From: Pedobacter cryoconitis
GTDB taxonomy: Bacteria > Bacteroidota > Bacteroidia > Sphingobacteriales > Sphingobacteriaceae
Length of the DNA: 64,000 nt
Direction: 5' to 3'
Assembly: GCF_003259615.1 (NCBI RefSeq)
Contig: NZ_QLLR01000009.1
Span: 87,052-151,051 of the forward strand
Position numbers and translations under genes: made by a program
Part shown: in pieces, positions 1-9,580 of the stretch
Numbering within the stretch: the stretch's first letter is position 1
Layout of the letters: each line of letters begins with the position of its first letter
Notes under the pieces: model-generated
Databases searched by the model: none
What the model was told of the DNA's origin: nothing
What the model saw: only the letters and a program-made list of their open reading frames with translations

Positions 1-115
1 TCCTGATCAGTAATCTTTTATTTCCCTATCAATTGATATATTTTTAATTAGATAACACTCAAATAATATAACTTTAATATTACATGAGTCTATTTACCTA
101 AATATTAATCAACCT

Positions 116-1504
116 ATGAAATTCAGAAATCTACTTTTCGCCAGCTGCTTGTCACTGGCATTTGCATCGTGCTCGAAAGACACTACGCAAGACCTCAGCC
201 CATCTAATCCAAACCTTTCAGGCCAGCATGCCGCTGATCAGGCTACAGCTACTGTCATTACTGAAGATTTCGAATCCGGAAACAAAAGCTCTTACTCGAC
301 CGGAGACGTGACTTTAACTACTGGTTCATGGAATCTTAACGACGCATTGATCGGTTCAACAAGTGCCGACATCAAAGCTGGGACAAAATCTGTACGTATC
401 CGTAACAACGGTATTTTAGGCATGAATTTTAATATCAGCAGTCCAACTTCGGTATCCGTTAAACATGCGGTATATGGAACTGATAATGCTTCTACCTGGC
501 AATTATGGGTATCAAATGATAATGGCAGTACTTATTCACAAGCAGGTACTACGATCACCAGTTCTTCAAGCCAGCTGGCTACCGCTACTTTTAGCGTGAC
601 TAAAACAGGTAATCTGACTTTTGAAATCCGTAAAATATCAGGCGGCACATCACGTATTAACATTGATGATATTAGCTTTAGTACAGGTGGTGGCACCCCT
701 CCTACAGACCCAGGTACAGATCCGGGCACAGGTACACCGGGTAACACTGCCGATAACAACAACTTATTGCTGGGAAACCCAAGTAATGCGCAACCAAGTA
801 TCAATTCAACAGCGAACTACCTGATGGATCAGACTTATTATGCAGAGTCTTATAACAGAGATAAAGGTACACCTAACTGGGTATCATGGCATATCAGCAG
901 TACCGATCTGGGCAGCGCTTCCCGTTCTGATAACTTCAGAGCAGACATCAACCTGCCTTCTGGCTGGTACGGGGTAAGCAATACCAGTTATTCTGGTTCT
1001 GGTTTTGACCGTGGGCACAACTGTCCTTCAGGTGACCGGACTTCCAGCAGCACTGCGAACTCAGCTACGTTTTTAATGACGAATATGATTCCGCAAGCAC
1101 CTAAAAATAATCAGCAAACCTGGGCAACCCTTGAAAATTATGTGCGCTCTTTAGTCACTGCGGGTAACGAAGTTTATGTGGTGATGGGCTCTTATGGTTC
1201 TGGTGGTACAGGTTCAAATGGTTACCAGACTACTATTGATGGTGGAAAAGTAAATGTACCTTCCCGCGTTTGGAAAGTGATTGTAGTACTTCCTAATGGC
1301 AACAATGATCTTTCCCGCATTACGACTGCCACACGTGTGATTGCTGTAGATACACCAAATGACCAAAGTACAGTGAATGCAGACTGGAAACAATACCTGA
1401 CTACTGTAAAATCTATTGAGACAGCTGCAGGTGTGAATATCATGTCTAATGTGAGCCAAAGCATACAAACGGTTCTGGAAAACCGTACCGATTCGGGCGT
1501 TTAA
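116..1504 (+). CDS. Secreted DNA/RNA non-specific endonuclease, lipoprotein
   Basis: A 462-residue protein with a lipoprotein signal: hydrophobic residues 5-18 and a lipobox LAFASC with Cys19, so it is probably anchored in the outer membrane or exported. Residues about 45-190 look like a beta-rich jelly-roll domain, followed by a Gly/Pro/Thr/Asp linker near 195-210. Residues about 215-450 are a NUC1/Serratia-type nuclease with the DRGH motif at 298-301 (His301 is the expected general base) and the downstream TNMIPQ...N segment that carries the metal-binding Asn. The family degrades DNA and RNA without sequence preference. It stands alone, with a strong terminator just downstream. Family assignment is firm; the role of the N-terminal domain is not known. 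Confidence 0.9.
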   Translation: MKFRNLLFASCLSLAFASCSKDTTQDLSPSNPNLSGQHAADQATATVITEDFESGNKSSYSTGDVTLTTGSWNLNDALIGSTSADIKAGTKSVRIRNNGILGMNFNISSPTSVSVKHAVYGTDNASTWQLWVSNDNGSTYSQAGTTITSSSSQLATATFSVTKTGNLTFEIRKISGGTSRINIDDISFSTGGGTPPTDPGTDPGTGTPGNTADNNNLLLGNPSNAQPSINSTANYLMDQTYYAESYNRDKGTPNWVSWHISSTDLGSASRSDNFRADINLPSGWYGVSNTSYSGSGFDRGHNCPSGDRTSSSTANSATFLMTNMIPQAPKNNQQTWATLENYVRSLVTAGNEVYVVMGSYGSGGTGSNGYQTTIDGGKVNVPSRVWKVIVVLPNGNNDLSRITTATRVIAVDTPNDQSTVNADWKQYLTTVKSIETAAGVNIMSNVSQSIQTVLENRTDSGV

Positions 1505-1521
1505 ACTGAATCAGTGATTTG

Positions 1522-1566
1522 AAAAAGGGAGAAGGAGACTACATAAGTTTCATTCTCCCTTTTTAT
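1522..1566 (+). terminator. Rho-independent terminator of the endonuclease gene
   Basis: Perfect 12-bp stem, AAAAAGGGAGAA pairing with TTCTCCCTTTTT, lying 18 bp past the stop codon and ending in a T-rich tract. Confidence 0.85.
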
Positions 1567-1583
1567 TTTATCACCAGATGTAA

Positions 1584-1602
1584 TTACTAATATATTTAGT
1601 AA
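1584..1602. promoter_or_regulatory. Inverted repeat upstream of the dinB-dnaE promoter
   Basis: Seven-base arms TTACTAA / TTAGTAA separated by TATAT, immediately upstream of the putative -33 element of the error-prone polymerase operon. It is a candidate operator for a damage-response regulator. It resembles the TACTAAwTTAGTA palindromes at 12228 and 44621 but has a longer centre. Confidence 0.5.
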
Positions 1603-1607
1603 ATTAC

Positions 1608-1639
1608 TTGTTATGACGACTATTTTTAGCATACATTTG
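1608..1639 (+). promoter_or_regulatory. Bacteroidetes-type promoter for dinB-dnaE
   Basis: TTG at 1608-1610 and TACATTTG at 1632-1639 match the Bacteroidetes -33 (TTTG/TTG) and -7 (TAnnTTTG) boxes with about 21 bp between them. The dinB start lies 20 bp downstream. Confidence 0.6.
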
Positions 1640-1658
1640 TGTAAAAATAAATCGTTTT

Positions 1659-2813
1659 ATGGCAGAGAAACACATCATACATATGGATCAGGATTCTTTC
1701 TTCGTCTCTGTCGAAGTACATAAAGACTCCTCATTAGCTGGTAAACCTGTCATTATTGGCGGTACTTCTGACCGTGGTGTAGTTGCTTCCTGCAGTTACG
1801 AAGCGCGTAAATTTGGGGTCCATTCTGCCATGTCTTCCCGTATGGCCAAACTGCTTTGTCCGCATGCTATTTTCATTAAAGGGAACATGGATGCGTATTC
1901 CCAGGCTTCACAGGAAATTACTGAAATATTAAGGTCCCGTGTTCCGCTGATTGAAAAAGCAAGTATCGATGAGCATTATATAGATATGACTGGCATGGAC
2001 CGGTTCCATGGAACACTTCAATATGCCCATGAACTGCGTCAAACGGTGATCCGGGAAACTGGCCTGCCTATTTCCTTTGGTTTATCAGTCAATAAGACCG
2101 TTTCCAAAATGGCAACCAATGAATGTAAACCTAATGGTGAGCTTAATGTGAAACAAGCTGAAGTACAGCCGTTTCTCAATCCCCTTTCAATTAGAAAAAT
2201 TCCCGGACTCGGTGAAAAGACCTTTATGAAGCTCAGTGATATGGGGATTAAAAAGATCTTCACTCTGTCACAGATCCACCCGGATCAGATGATCAGTTTA
2301 CTCGGTAAAAATGGGCTGTCTTTATTAGAAAAGGCAAAGGGAATTGATCAGTCTGCGGTTATTCCTTACCAGGAACAAAAAAGTATAGGTACACAATGTA
2401 CTTTTAAGGCCGATACTATTGATGTGGAAACTATCAATAACCTGATTACTTCGATGGTGATGGATCTGGGCTTTGAACTGCGGCAAAAGCAGAAGATTGC
2501 CGCTTGTATTACCGTGACCATCCGTTATTCCAACTTTGAGGATGTTACTAAACAGGCCACAATTTCTTATACTTCAATGGACGCAGTGCTGATCCGCAAA
2601 GCGAAAGATTTATTCAAACAACTGTATCAGAAACGGATGCTGATCCGCCTGGTTGGTGTACGCCTGTCTAACCTGGTGAATGGTTTTGAGCAGATTGATC
2701 TGTATGAGAATTCGCAGGAACAATATAATTTATGCCAGGCAATGGATAAAATCCGTCAGCGCTTCGGCGGGAAAGCGATTACAATGGCTTCTGTACTGGA
2801 CCTGAAAATTTAA
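1659..2813 (+). CDS. dinB: Y-family DNA polymerase IV (translesion synthesis)
   Basis: A 384-residue Y-family polymerase. The N-terminal DxD motif (D10, D12) and the SIDEHYID motif at 102-109 with the catalytic Asp104-Glu105 pair are intact, so the palm is predicted active. The fingers/thumb helix-hairpin-helix segment (IPGLGEKT, about 184-191) and a C-terminal little-finger domain follow. The dnaE gene starts 4 bp after the stop, giving a two-gene translesion cassette comparable to imuB-dnaE2 of other phyla but with a catalytically competent Y-polymerase. A promoter and an inverted repeat lie just upstream, suggesting damage-inducible control. Confidence 0.93.
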   Translation: MAEKHIIHMDQDSFFVSVEVHKDSSLAGKPVIIGGTSDRGVVASCSYEARKFGVHSAMSSRMAKLLCPHAIFIKGNMDAYSQASQEITEILRSRVPLIEKASIDEHYIDMTGMDRFHGTLQYAHELRQTVIRETGLPISFGLSVNKTVSKMATNECKPNGELNVKQAEVQPFLNPLSIRKIPGLGEKTFMKLSDMGIKKIFTLSQIHPDQMISLLGKNGLSLLEKAKGIDQSAVIPYQEQKSIGTQCTFKADTIDVETINNLITSMVMDLGFELRQKQKIAACITVTIRYSNFEDVTKQATISYTSMDAVLIRKAKDLFKQLYQKRMLIRLVGVRLSNLVNGFEQIDLYENSQEQYNLCQAMDKIRQRFGGKAITMASVLDLKI

Positions 2814-2817
2814 GCTG

Positions 2818-5760
2818 ATGTACCTGAATGTCCACTCCCATTATAGCCTGCGTTATGGCACAATTGCAATTCCTCAGCTAATCAAAGCCGCCGCTGCCCA
2901 GGGAATTACGCAAATGGTATTGACCGATCTGAACAATTCTACCGGGGTTATGGAGTTCTGGAGGGCCTGTAATGCGGTTGGAATTAAACCCATTGGCGGA
3001 TTAGAATTCCGAAGAGATAAAAGATTGCTGTACATCGGCATTGCGAGAAATAAAGAAGGTATGAAGGAGTTAAATGATTTCCTGACCTTTCATAACCTGA
3101 AGCAGCAGGAGTTGCCGGATCAGCCGCCCGTATTTAAACATTGTTTTATTGTTTATCCTTATGTATACGGGAAAATACTCAGAGCAAATGAGTTCATGGG
3201 GATTCGTTTCGATGAGCTGCACCAGCTTTATGGAAAAGATATTACAGGTTTTGCGGCTAAACTTGTTGTTTTACAACCTGTTGTGTTTTTAGATAAAATA
3301 GGTTATCGTTTACATGAATATTTGCGAAGTGTTGATCTGAATACCCTTTTAACTAAAACAAGCATGGCCGATAAATGCAGTCCTTCAGATACTTTCCTTC
3401 CTGCGGGAGAACTGGAAACCCGGTTTAGTAAATATCCTTTTATCCTGGAAAATACGCAGCAGCTGCTGGATAGTTGTGTAATGGATTATGAGCAGGGGAA
3501 AATTAAACTGAACCGCAAAACCTTTACTGGCAGTATGGCCAGAGATAAAGAATTGCTGGAAGAACTGGCAATGAAAGGTTTGATAGCGCGCTATGGGGAA
3601 GGCCATGAAAAGGCTTTGGAGAAGGTGAAATATGAGCTTAAAATAATCCACGACCTGAATTTCTGCGCTTATTTCCTGATCACCTGGGATATTATTCAGT
3701 ACTCCATGCGGCAAGGTTATCACCACGTGGGGCGTGGCTCAGGGGCAAACAGCACAGTAGCTTACTGCATGAGAATCACTGATGTTGACCCTTTGGAGTT
3801 AGACCTTTACTTTGAAAGGTTTCTCAATGCGCAGCGCAGCTCTCCTCCCGATTTTGATATTGATTATTCGTGGGATGAACGGGAAAATGTACAGCAGTAT
3901 ATTTTTGAAAAATACGGGGCAGCGCATACGGCTTTATTAGGGACGATGTCTACTTTCAAAGACCGCTCTGTGATCCGGGAAATTGGTAAGGTGATGGGTT
4001 TGCCCAAGGCAGAAATTGACAGCTTTACAGACCATACCCAGGATGCGGCTAACCGGAACAACCCTACTTTTAAGAAGATCCTGGCTGTTGCTGAACTGAT
4101 GAGCAGCATGCCTAACCAGCGCAGTATCCATGCAGGCGGAGTTTTGATTTCTGAAGAGCCGATTACTTATTATACCGCGCTGGACCTGCCACCTAAAGGA
4201 ATGGCTACGGTACAGTGGGATATGTATGAAGCAGAGCTGATTGGTTATGATAAATATGATATTTTAAGTCAGCGGGGTATCGGGCATATTAAAGAAGCCG
4301 CAAAACTGGTGGAGCAGAACCTTGGCTTGAAGATAGATGTACACCAGGTTAAAAACTTCATGAAAGACCCGGCGCTGAATGTCAGGCTGCAATCCGGAAA
4401 TACAATTGGTTGTTTTTATATTGAATCTCCGGCAATGCGCCAGTTACTGGCTAAGCTCAAATGCAATAATTACCTGACACTGGTTGCTGCGAGTTCTATT
4501 ATCCGCCCAGGTGTGGCGCAATCGGGGATGATGAAGACCTATATTCAGAATTATCATCAGCCTGAAACGGTAAAATACCTGCACCCGGTGATGAAAGAAC
4601 AGATGCAGGAAACTTATGGGGTGATGGTGTATCAGGAAGATGTAATTAAAGTTTGTATCCATTATGCGGGTATGAATGGTAGTGACGCTGATATATTGCG
4701 CAGAGGAATGAGCGGAAAATACCGTTCCCGTATAGAGTTTGATAAATTAATTGATAAGTTTTTTGCGGGTGCCATGGCACTGGGACGAGAAGAAATAACC
4801 ACTAAGGAAGTATGGCGGCAGGTTTCTTCGTTTGCAGGTTATAGTTTTTCGAAGGCACATTCTGCAAGTTTTGCGGTAGAAAGTTATCAGAGTTTATTCC
4901 TGAAAACTTATTATCCGATAGAGTTCATGGTGGGTGTACTGAATAATTACGGTGGTTTTTACCCGCGCTGGGTGTATGTACATGAATTGCGGAAGGCTGG
5001 CGCACGTGTACATTTGCCTTGCGTGAATAATAGTACTCCGGTGGTCACTTTACATGGCATTGATGCTTATCTGGGCTTTATCGGGGTGTTGGGATTGACT
5101 TTAAAACTGATGGAACAAATCCCTGAGGAGCGGCATCAAAATGGAGATTATCTTGATTTAAGTGATTTTGTAAAACGTACAGCGATTAGCCTGGATCAGG
5201 CAATTATCCTGATTCGTACCGGCGCGTTACGTTTCACCGGACGCAGCAAAAAGGAATTACTCTGGGATGTCCACTCTTTACTCGGCAGCAAAGTTAAAGT
5301 GTTGAACCATGCGCAGTTATTTGAAGCGGAAAACAAACATTACCAATTGCCGGAGTTAGTCAATACCACTTTGGAAGATGCTTATCATGAGCTTGAATTA
5401 TTGGGTTTTCCGCTTAGTCTTTCCTCTTTTGATTTGCTGCAAACTGCATACCGAGGACATCCCCAGACCAATGAGCTGATCGGTTATGTCGGGCAAATTG
5501 TTAAAATGGTTGGCCTTTATGTTTGTGAAAAGACGGTCCATACCAAGAACAATAAAAAGATGTGGTTCGGCACTTTCCTGGATGCGGAAGGCAATTTCTT
5601 TGATACCACCCATTTTTCAAGCAGTACTCCATCCTACCCGTTCCGTGGCGCAGGTTGTTACCTGATTTTAGGTAAGGTAGTGGAAGACTTTGGGTATCCG
5701 AGTGTGGAAGTTATCAAATTTGCCAAGTTACCGATTGTGGGTAATCCTGTATTGGAATAA
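2818..5760 (+). CDS. dnaE2: DNA polymerase III alpha subunit, error-prone (DnaE2-like)
   Basis: A 980-residue C-family polymerase, shorter than a replicative DnaE of about 1100-1200 residues. The N-terminus is a PHP domain that keeps HSHYSLRYG, but its second metal motif reads LTDLNN instead of LTDHG(N), so the PHP site looks degenerate. The palm contains PPDFDIDYSWDE at about 343-354 with the catalytic aspartates. A tandem HhH segment and an OB-like C-terminal region follow. Its position 4 bp behind dinB and its length suggest the lesion-bypass polymerase and not the replicative enzyme. Confidence 0.88.
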   Translation: MYLNVHSHYSLRYGTIAIPQLIKAAAAQGITQMVLTDLNNSTGVMEFWRACNAVGIKPIGGLEFRRDKRLLYIGIARNKEGMKELNDFLTFHNLKQQELPDQPPVFKHCFIVYPYVYGKILRANEFMGIRFDELHQLYGKDITGFAAKLVVLQPVVFLDKIGYRLHEYLRSVDLNTLLTKTSMADKCSPSDTFLPAGELETRFSKYPFILENTQQLLDSCVMDYEQGKIKLNRKTFTGSMARDKELLEELAMKGLIARYGEGHEKALEKVKYELKIIHDLNFCAYFLITWDIIQYSMRQGYHHVGRGSGANSTVAYCMRITDVDPLELDLYFERFLNAQRSSPPDFDIDYSWDERENVQQYIFEKYGAAHTALLGTMSTFKDRSVIREIGKVMGLPKAEIDSFTDHTQDAANRNNPTFKKILAVAELMSSMPNQRSIHAGGVLISEEPITYYTALDLPPKGMATVQWDMYEAELIGYDKYDILSQRGIGHIKEAAKLVEQNLGLKIDVHQVKNFMKDPALNVRLQSGNTIGCFYIESPAMRQLLAKLKCNNYLTLVAASSIIRPGVAQSGMMKTYIQNYHQPETVKYLHPVMKEQMQETYGVMVYQEDVIKVCIHYAGMNGSDADILRRGMSGKYRSRIEFDKLIDKFFAGAMALGREEITTKEVWRQVSSFAGYSFSKAHSASFAVESYQSLFLKTYYPIEFMVGVLNNYGGFYPRWVYVHELRKAGARVHLPCVNNSTPVVTLHGIDAYLGFIGVLGLTLKLMEQIPEERHQNGDYLDLSDFVKRTAISLDQAIILIRTGALRFTGRSKKELLWDVHSLLGSKVKVLNHAQLFEAENKHYQLPELVNTTLEDAYHELELLGFPLSLSSFDLLQTAYRGHPQTNELIGYVGQIVKMVGLYVCEKTVHTKNNKKMWFGTFLDAEGNFFDTTHFSSSTPSYPFRGAGCYLILGKVVEDFGYPSVEVIKFAKLPIVGNPVLE

Positions 5761-5792
5761 CTAACTGTGTTAAAATAAACTACTGCTTGCCA

Positions 5793-6689
5793 TTAATTGA
5801 TAATCAACTGTGCGTGATTCACATCAATAGTGATCTTTTTTCCGATCCAGTTGAGGGAAACAATACCGTCATAAATCAGTCCTTCCACAAAGGAAGCTTT
5901 TTGGTTTTCCAGCTTTGCCGAAGGCAGGTCTTTAAGCGCGATAGATAACAGGTTAGCTGTGTAAATTTTAGTGCGTACAGCAGGGTTAAACTCGCTTGGT
6001 TTACTGGTTACTTTCACTTTTTCATGGTCTGTACTGTCAATTCCCAGCAAGGGCATGTATTTAGAGTTGATACGGTACACGTTATTTCCAGAACCACTAT
6101 CTATAGAAAATTGCAGGTTTAGTTTATCATTGATATTAAAATAGGCAAACATATCCAATGATTTATCTCTGGATATTTCCAGTTGTAAAGCAACGGCTTT
6201 ACCTTTGGCCTTCAGTTCAGCAAAGCTTTTTGGGGTTTCAAAAATCAGCTGTTTATGGGTGTAATCCAGTGTTACGACCTGTTTTTTAAAACTCATCAAG
6301 GAAATTAAGCCGTCTATCGGGCCAAAGTCCACATCAAAAATTGTGAGTACCGGGTGTGTTTCAGTAAAACTTCCTATGGTCAGAGAAGCGGCATCATACA
6401 AATCGGCATCCAGTTTTTCCCCGGTCGCCCTGAAAGCTGTATATCCACCATCCTGTTTGTTTAATCCTTTGATTTTGTCTGCGAACTTCCTGGTTACCAG
6501 CGTTAAACCTGCGCCAGTATCGAATACAAAATTGCCTTCAACACCGTTGATTTTTGCTTTGACCATCACATGTCCCTGGTTAGTTATCGTGATCGGAACA
6601 GTAGTTTGTGCCTGTAATCTCTCGCTGGTTAATACGATGAAAATCAGGAATAATAAAGGTTTTAAGTAGTGTGGCGTTGATTTTGGCAT
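5793..6689 (-). CDS. Secreted retropepsin-like aspartyl protease
   Basis: A 298-residue protein with an N-terminal signal peptide (hydrophobic 11-20, likely cleavage after LQAQ about 28). Two aspartyl-protease half-sites are visible: FVFDTGAG with Asp57 and FSIDSGSG near residue 197, the double-domain arrangement of gag-pre-like/retropepsin proteins common in Bacteroidetes. Acts outside the cytoplasm; the substrate is unknown. It is convergent with the dnaE gene and stands alone. Confidence 0.8.
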   Translation of the reverse strand: MPKSTPHYLKPLLFLIFIVLTSERLQAQTTVPITITNQGHVMVKAKINGVEGNFVFDTGAGLTLVTRKFADKIKGLNKQDGGYTAFRATGEKLDADLYDAASLTIGSFTETHPVLTIFDVDFGPIDGLISLMSFKKQVVTLDYTHKQLIFETPKSFAELKAKGKAVALQLEISRDKSLDMFAYFNINDKLNLQFSIDSGSGNNVYRINSKYMPLLGIDSTDHEKVKVTSKPSEFNPAVRTKIYTANLLSIALKDLPSAKLENQKASFVEGLIYDGIVSLNWIGKKITIDVNHAQLIIN

Positions 6690-6778
6690 GGAAAATGAAA
6701 AGTGGAAGTTACAAAAAGTAAGATTAAAAAAAACTCTACCTTTAAAAAATATTTTATAACGACTATTTTACCTTTTAA

Positions 6779-7456
6779 ATGCAAAACAAAGCGCTCAGAT
6801 ACCTGGTATTACTCTTAACTGTATGTTGTTTTTCTTCTTGTTTTCAAATCATTGAAGAGATTAATATGGCCAATAATGGCTCTGGAACGGTAAACTTAAC
6901 GGTAAATTTAAGTGCGAGCAGAACTAAAGTAGCCTCTATTATGCTTTTAGATAGTATCAATGGGTATAAAGTACCAACCAAACAGACTATTCAGAAAGAA
7001 ATGGACGAAATAGTTGCTTATCTGAAAAAGGCTAAAGGGATTAGTAACGTCAAAAAGAAAGTAGATTTCGATAACTATATGGTGAGTTTAAGTTTCGCTT
7101 TTGAACAGGTTTCCAATCTTAACAACATCAACCAAAGTGTCCTTAAGAAGTTAAAGATCAATGCAGTAAATAACTCTTCCTATTCTTATACTGCTGCCAC
7201 TAATACTTTCCAGCGCAATTATACGCATACTAAAGAAGCAGTTATCCAGTATAACAAGCTGAAACCGGAAGTAAAAAATGTCTTTAAAGAAGCAACCTAT
7301 ACCAGCATCTACAGATTTGAAAAACCGGTTGTGAGTTCTGCTAATCCGCTGGCTAAAGTCTCCAAATCTAAAAAGGCTATTTTGCTGAATACCGGTATAC
7401 TGGGCCTGATTAATGGCCGTACCAATATTTCTAATCAAATTATCCTGTCTAAATAA
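6779..7456 (+). CDS. Predicted lipoprotein of unknown function
   Basis: A 225-residue protein with a hydrophobic N-terminus and a lipobox-like SSC at residue about 21, so it is probably a lipoprotein. No catalytic motif is recognised. The body contains repeated short hydrophobic/Asn-Ser-rich strands, as in beta-rich envelope proteins. The DUF4836-like gene begins 36 bp downstream on the same strand and a third membrane-anchored gene follows, so the three probably form one envelope operon. Confidence 0.6.
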   Translation: MQNKALRYLVLLLTVCCFSSCFQIIEEINMANNGSGTVNLTVNLSASRTKVASIMLLDSINGYKVPTKQTIQKEMDEIVAYLKKAKGISNVKKKVDFDNYMVSLSFAFEQVSNLNNINQSVLKKLKINAVNNSSYSYTAATNTFQRNYTHTKEAVIQYNKLKPEVKNVFKEATYTSIYRFEKPVVSSANPLAKVSKSKKAILLNTGILGLINGRTNISNQIILSK

Positions 7457-7492
7457 TATTAATTTTGTCTAAATAATACGTTATAATATACT

Positions 7493-9562
7493 ATGCTCAT
7501 GAATCATCTTTCCAAATGTGCCGTTACTGCTATCTTTTCTATCGTTGCGCTGGGTGCAAATGCACAGAACCTCGCTCATAAAATCCCTGCAGATGCTAAG
7601 GCTGTGGTTACACTTAAAGGGAACAACCTGATCGAACTGATGTCTGTAAAAGAGTTTAACAATACTTTCCTGGGCAAAAAGATGGTAGAGAAAATGCCTG
7701 AATCTGTGAAAGGACAAACTAAAACGATTGCAGATTTTGGTATCAATCTATCTTCTGTTTTTTATTATTATAACCAGAGTAATGATAGCGTAAGTTATAA
7801 TTGTGTCCTTGCTCCTGTCAACAATTCAGGACAAGTAGACGATTTGTTCAGGCAGTCTGATAAGAAATTCACCACAAATGCTCAATTAAGAACTTTTTTT
7901 AACCACGATTCTACTGAGGTAGTTTTATGGAATGATGAAATGCTGCTTTTTGTAAAGAGCAGCGGCAAAGAAGCTTATTTTGCCAGACCAGAAGTGAGCA
8001 AAAGATTAGGTTTACCTGTAGCAGATCATGGTTTAACAGGAGATCCTGCAACAACTACTGTCAGATCTGCTTACCCGGGGATTGATTATACAACTACAGC
8101 AGATTCTGCAATAACTACTGTGGCGGAACCTTACGCGGAAGAACCAGTTGTGGTTAAGAAAAAGAAAGCTGTTGTCCGTAAACGCAAACCGGGCGCTCAC
8201 CATTTTCCAAAACATAAAACATCAAAGAAATATCAGAAAAGAAAAAAGGTAAAGAATACGGTTTACCTCGGTGAAAGGTGGTCTAAGGAAGAGAGTTATG
8301 CTGCAGTAGATACTGCTGATATTACGCAAACTGAGGTGGACACGGTTGCTATTTATGGGCAGGATATTGAAATTGACACAGCTACCGTGAAGGAGAATAA
8401 ACGGATTGCAGCGATCAAGAATAAAGAGGTGGTGAACTGGACTAAAAAAATGATCTCCGGTTTCTTTGTGAAGGACAGCCGCAACTCAATTTTAAGCAAT
8501 AAAGATTTTGTTAAAAGTATAGATGAAAAAGCAGAGGTTACTGCTTGGATTGCAAGCACTGAAAAAGCGATGCAGGACTTTATGCCAACAGCAATTTTCA
8601 AAGGGATCAATTTCCTGAATGGATATGGAAGCGCAAATGTGAAGCTTTACCTGGAAAAAGATGCGATCAGAATTGGTTCATCGATCACTTTGAGTAAGGA
8701 AATGGCAGAAGCTTTCACCAAAATCAATAAGAGAAAGGTGAACAAGAAGTTTTTGAACTATGTGAATGAGGATAAACTTACAGGTTATATGGCTTATGCG
8801 CTGGATAGCAAGGCTTATTTACAGGAATATCCTAAGCTGATGAACAGAATGTACGGTTCAATCTATAAGGATGAAGCTGACATGGCAACCGATTTGTTTT
8901 CGCTGCTGTTGGATGAGGAAGCGGTAAGTAAAGTGATTAAAGGGGATGCACTTTTCATTTTTAACGGCTTAAAGCAAAATGAAGTCACTTATAAGACTTA
9001 TGAGTACAACGAGGATAATTTCGAAAAAGACACGGTAACCAGAACGAAAAAAGAAACTTCTCCTGATTTCTTGTTAATGGTTTCTACGGAAGATACCAGG
9101 TTATTGAATAAACTGATTGCTTATGGGGTTAAGAAAAAGGTAGTTACGGATCTGCAGAGTTATTATGAGATTTCTACGCCAAAAACGCCAGTGCCTGTTT
9201 ATTTCGCAATCCATAACGGGATTATCTTTGTCGGAACAAATGTCGATGAGATTAAACAGATTGTGAGTAATCAATACCAGGCAAAAGTTTCTGCCAAACA
9301 TAAGAATGCGATCCTGAAAAGTAATTTTTCTGCCTATTTCAGCGCTAAGCGATTTGCTGGAAAGATCCCTGCAAATGAATTTACGAACCCTCAGCAATTA
9401 GCCAGAACGAATAAACTGCTGAATTCCTTAGGAGATATTTATATGAAATCTAACCAGATTAAAGACAATGTATTTTCTGGTGAAATCAGCATGGACATCC
9501 CTGCGAAGCAACAAAATGCTTTAAAATATTTATTCTCTATTGCTGAAGATGTAGAAAAATAA
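7493..9562 (+). CDS. DUF4836-like secreted protein
   Basis: A 689-residue exported protein. After a signal peptide (cleavage near GANAQ) comes the pattern HKIPADAKAVVTLKG that is typical of the Bacteroidetes DUF4836 family. Residues about 215-265 are a very basic Lys/Arg-rich and low-complexity stretch following an Ala/Thr/Asp-rich region, probably disordered. The rest alternates beta-strands and helices. A second ATG lies two codons in (7499) and could be the true start. The function is unknown. It sits between a lipoprotein gene and another envelope protein gene, with only 18 bp to the latter. Confidence 0.65.
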   Translation: MLMNHLSKCAVTAIFSIVALGANAQNLAHKIPADAKAVVTLKGNNLIELMSVKEFNNTFLGKKMVEKMPESVKGQTKTIADFGINLSSVFYYYNQSNDSVSYNCVLAPVNNSGQVDDLFRQSDKKFTTNAQLRTFFNHDSTEVVLWNDEMLLFVKSSGKEAYFARPEVSKRLGLPVADHGLTGDPATTTVRSAYPGIDYTTTADSAITTVAEPYAEEPVVVKKKKAVVRKRKPGAHHFPKHKTSKKYQKRKKVKNTVYLGERWSKEESYAAVDTADITQTEVDTVAIYGQDIEIDTATVKENKRIAAIKNKEVVNWTKKMISGFFVKDSRNSILSNKDFVKSIDEKAEVTAWIASTEKAMQDFMPTAIFKGINFLNGYGSANVKLYLEKDAIRIGSSITLSKEMAEAFTKINKRKVNKKFLNYVNEDKLTGYMAYALDSKAYLQEYPKLMNRMYGSIYKDEADMATDLFSLLLDEEAVSKVIKGDALFIFNGLKQNEVTYKTYEYNEDNFEKDTVTRTKKETSPDFLLMVSTEDTRLLNKLIAYGVKKKVVTDLQSYYEISTPKTPVPVYFAIHNGIIFVGTNVDEIKQIVSNQYQAKVSAKHKNAILKSNFSAYFSAKRFAGKIPANEFTNPQQLARTNKLLNSLGDIYMKSNQIKDNVFSGEISMDIPAKQQNALKYLFSIAEDVEK

Positions 9563-9580
9563 GGCTGAAATTATATTCCA

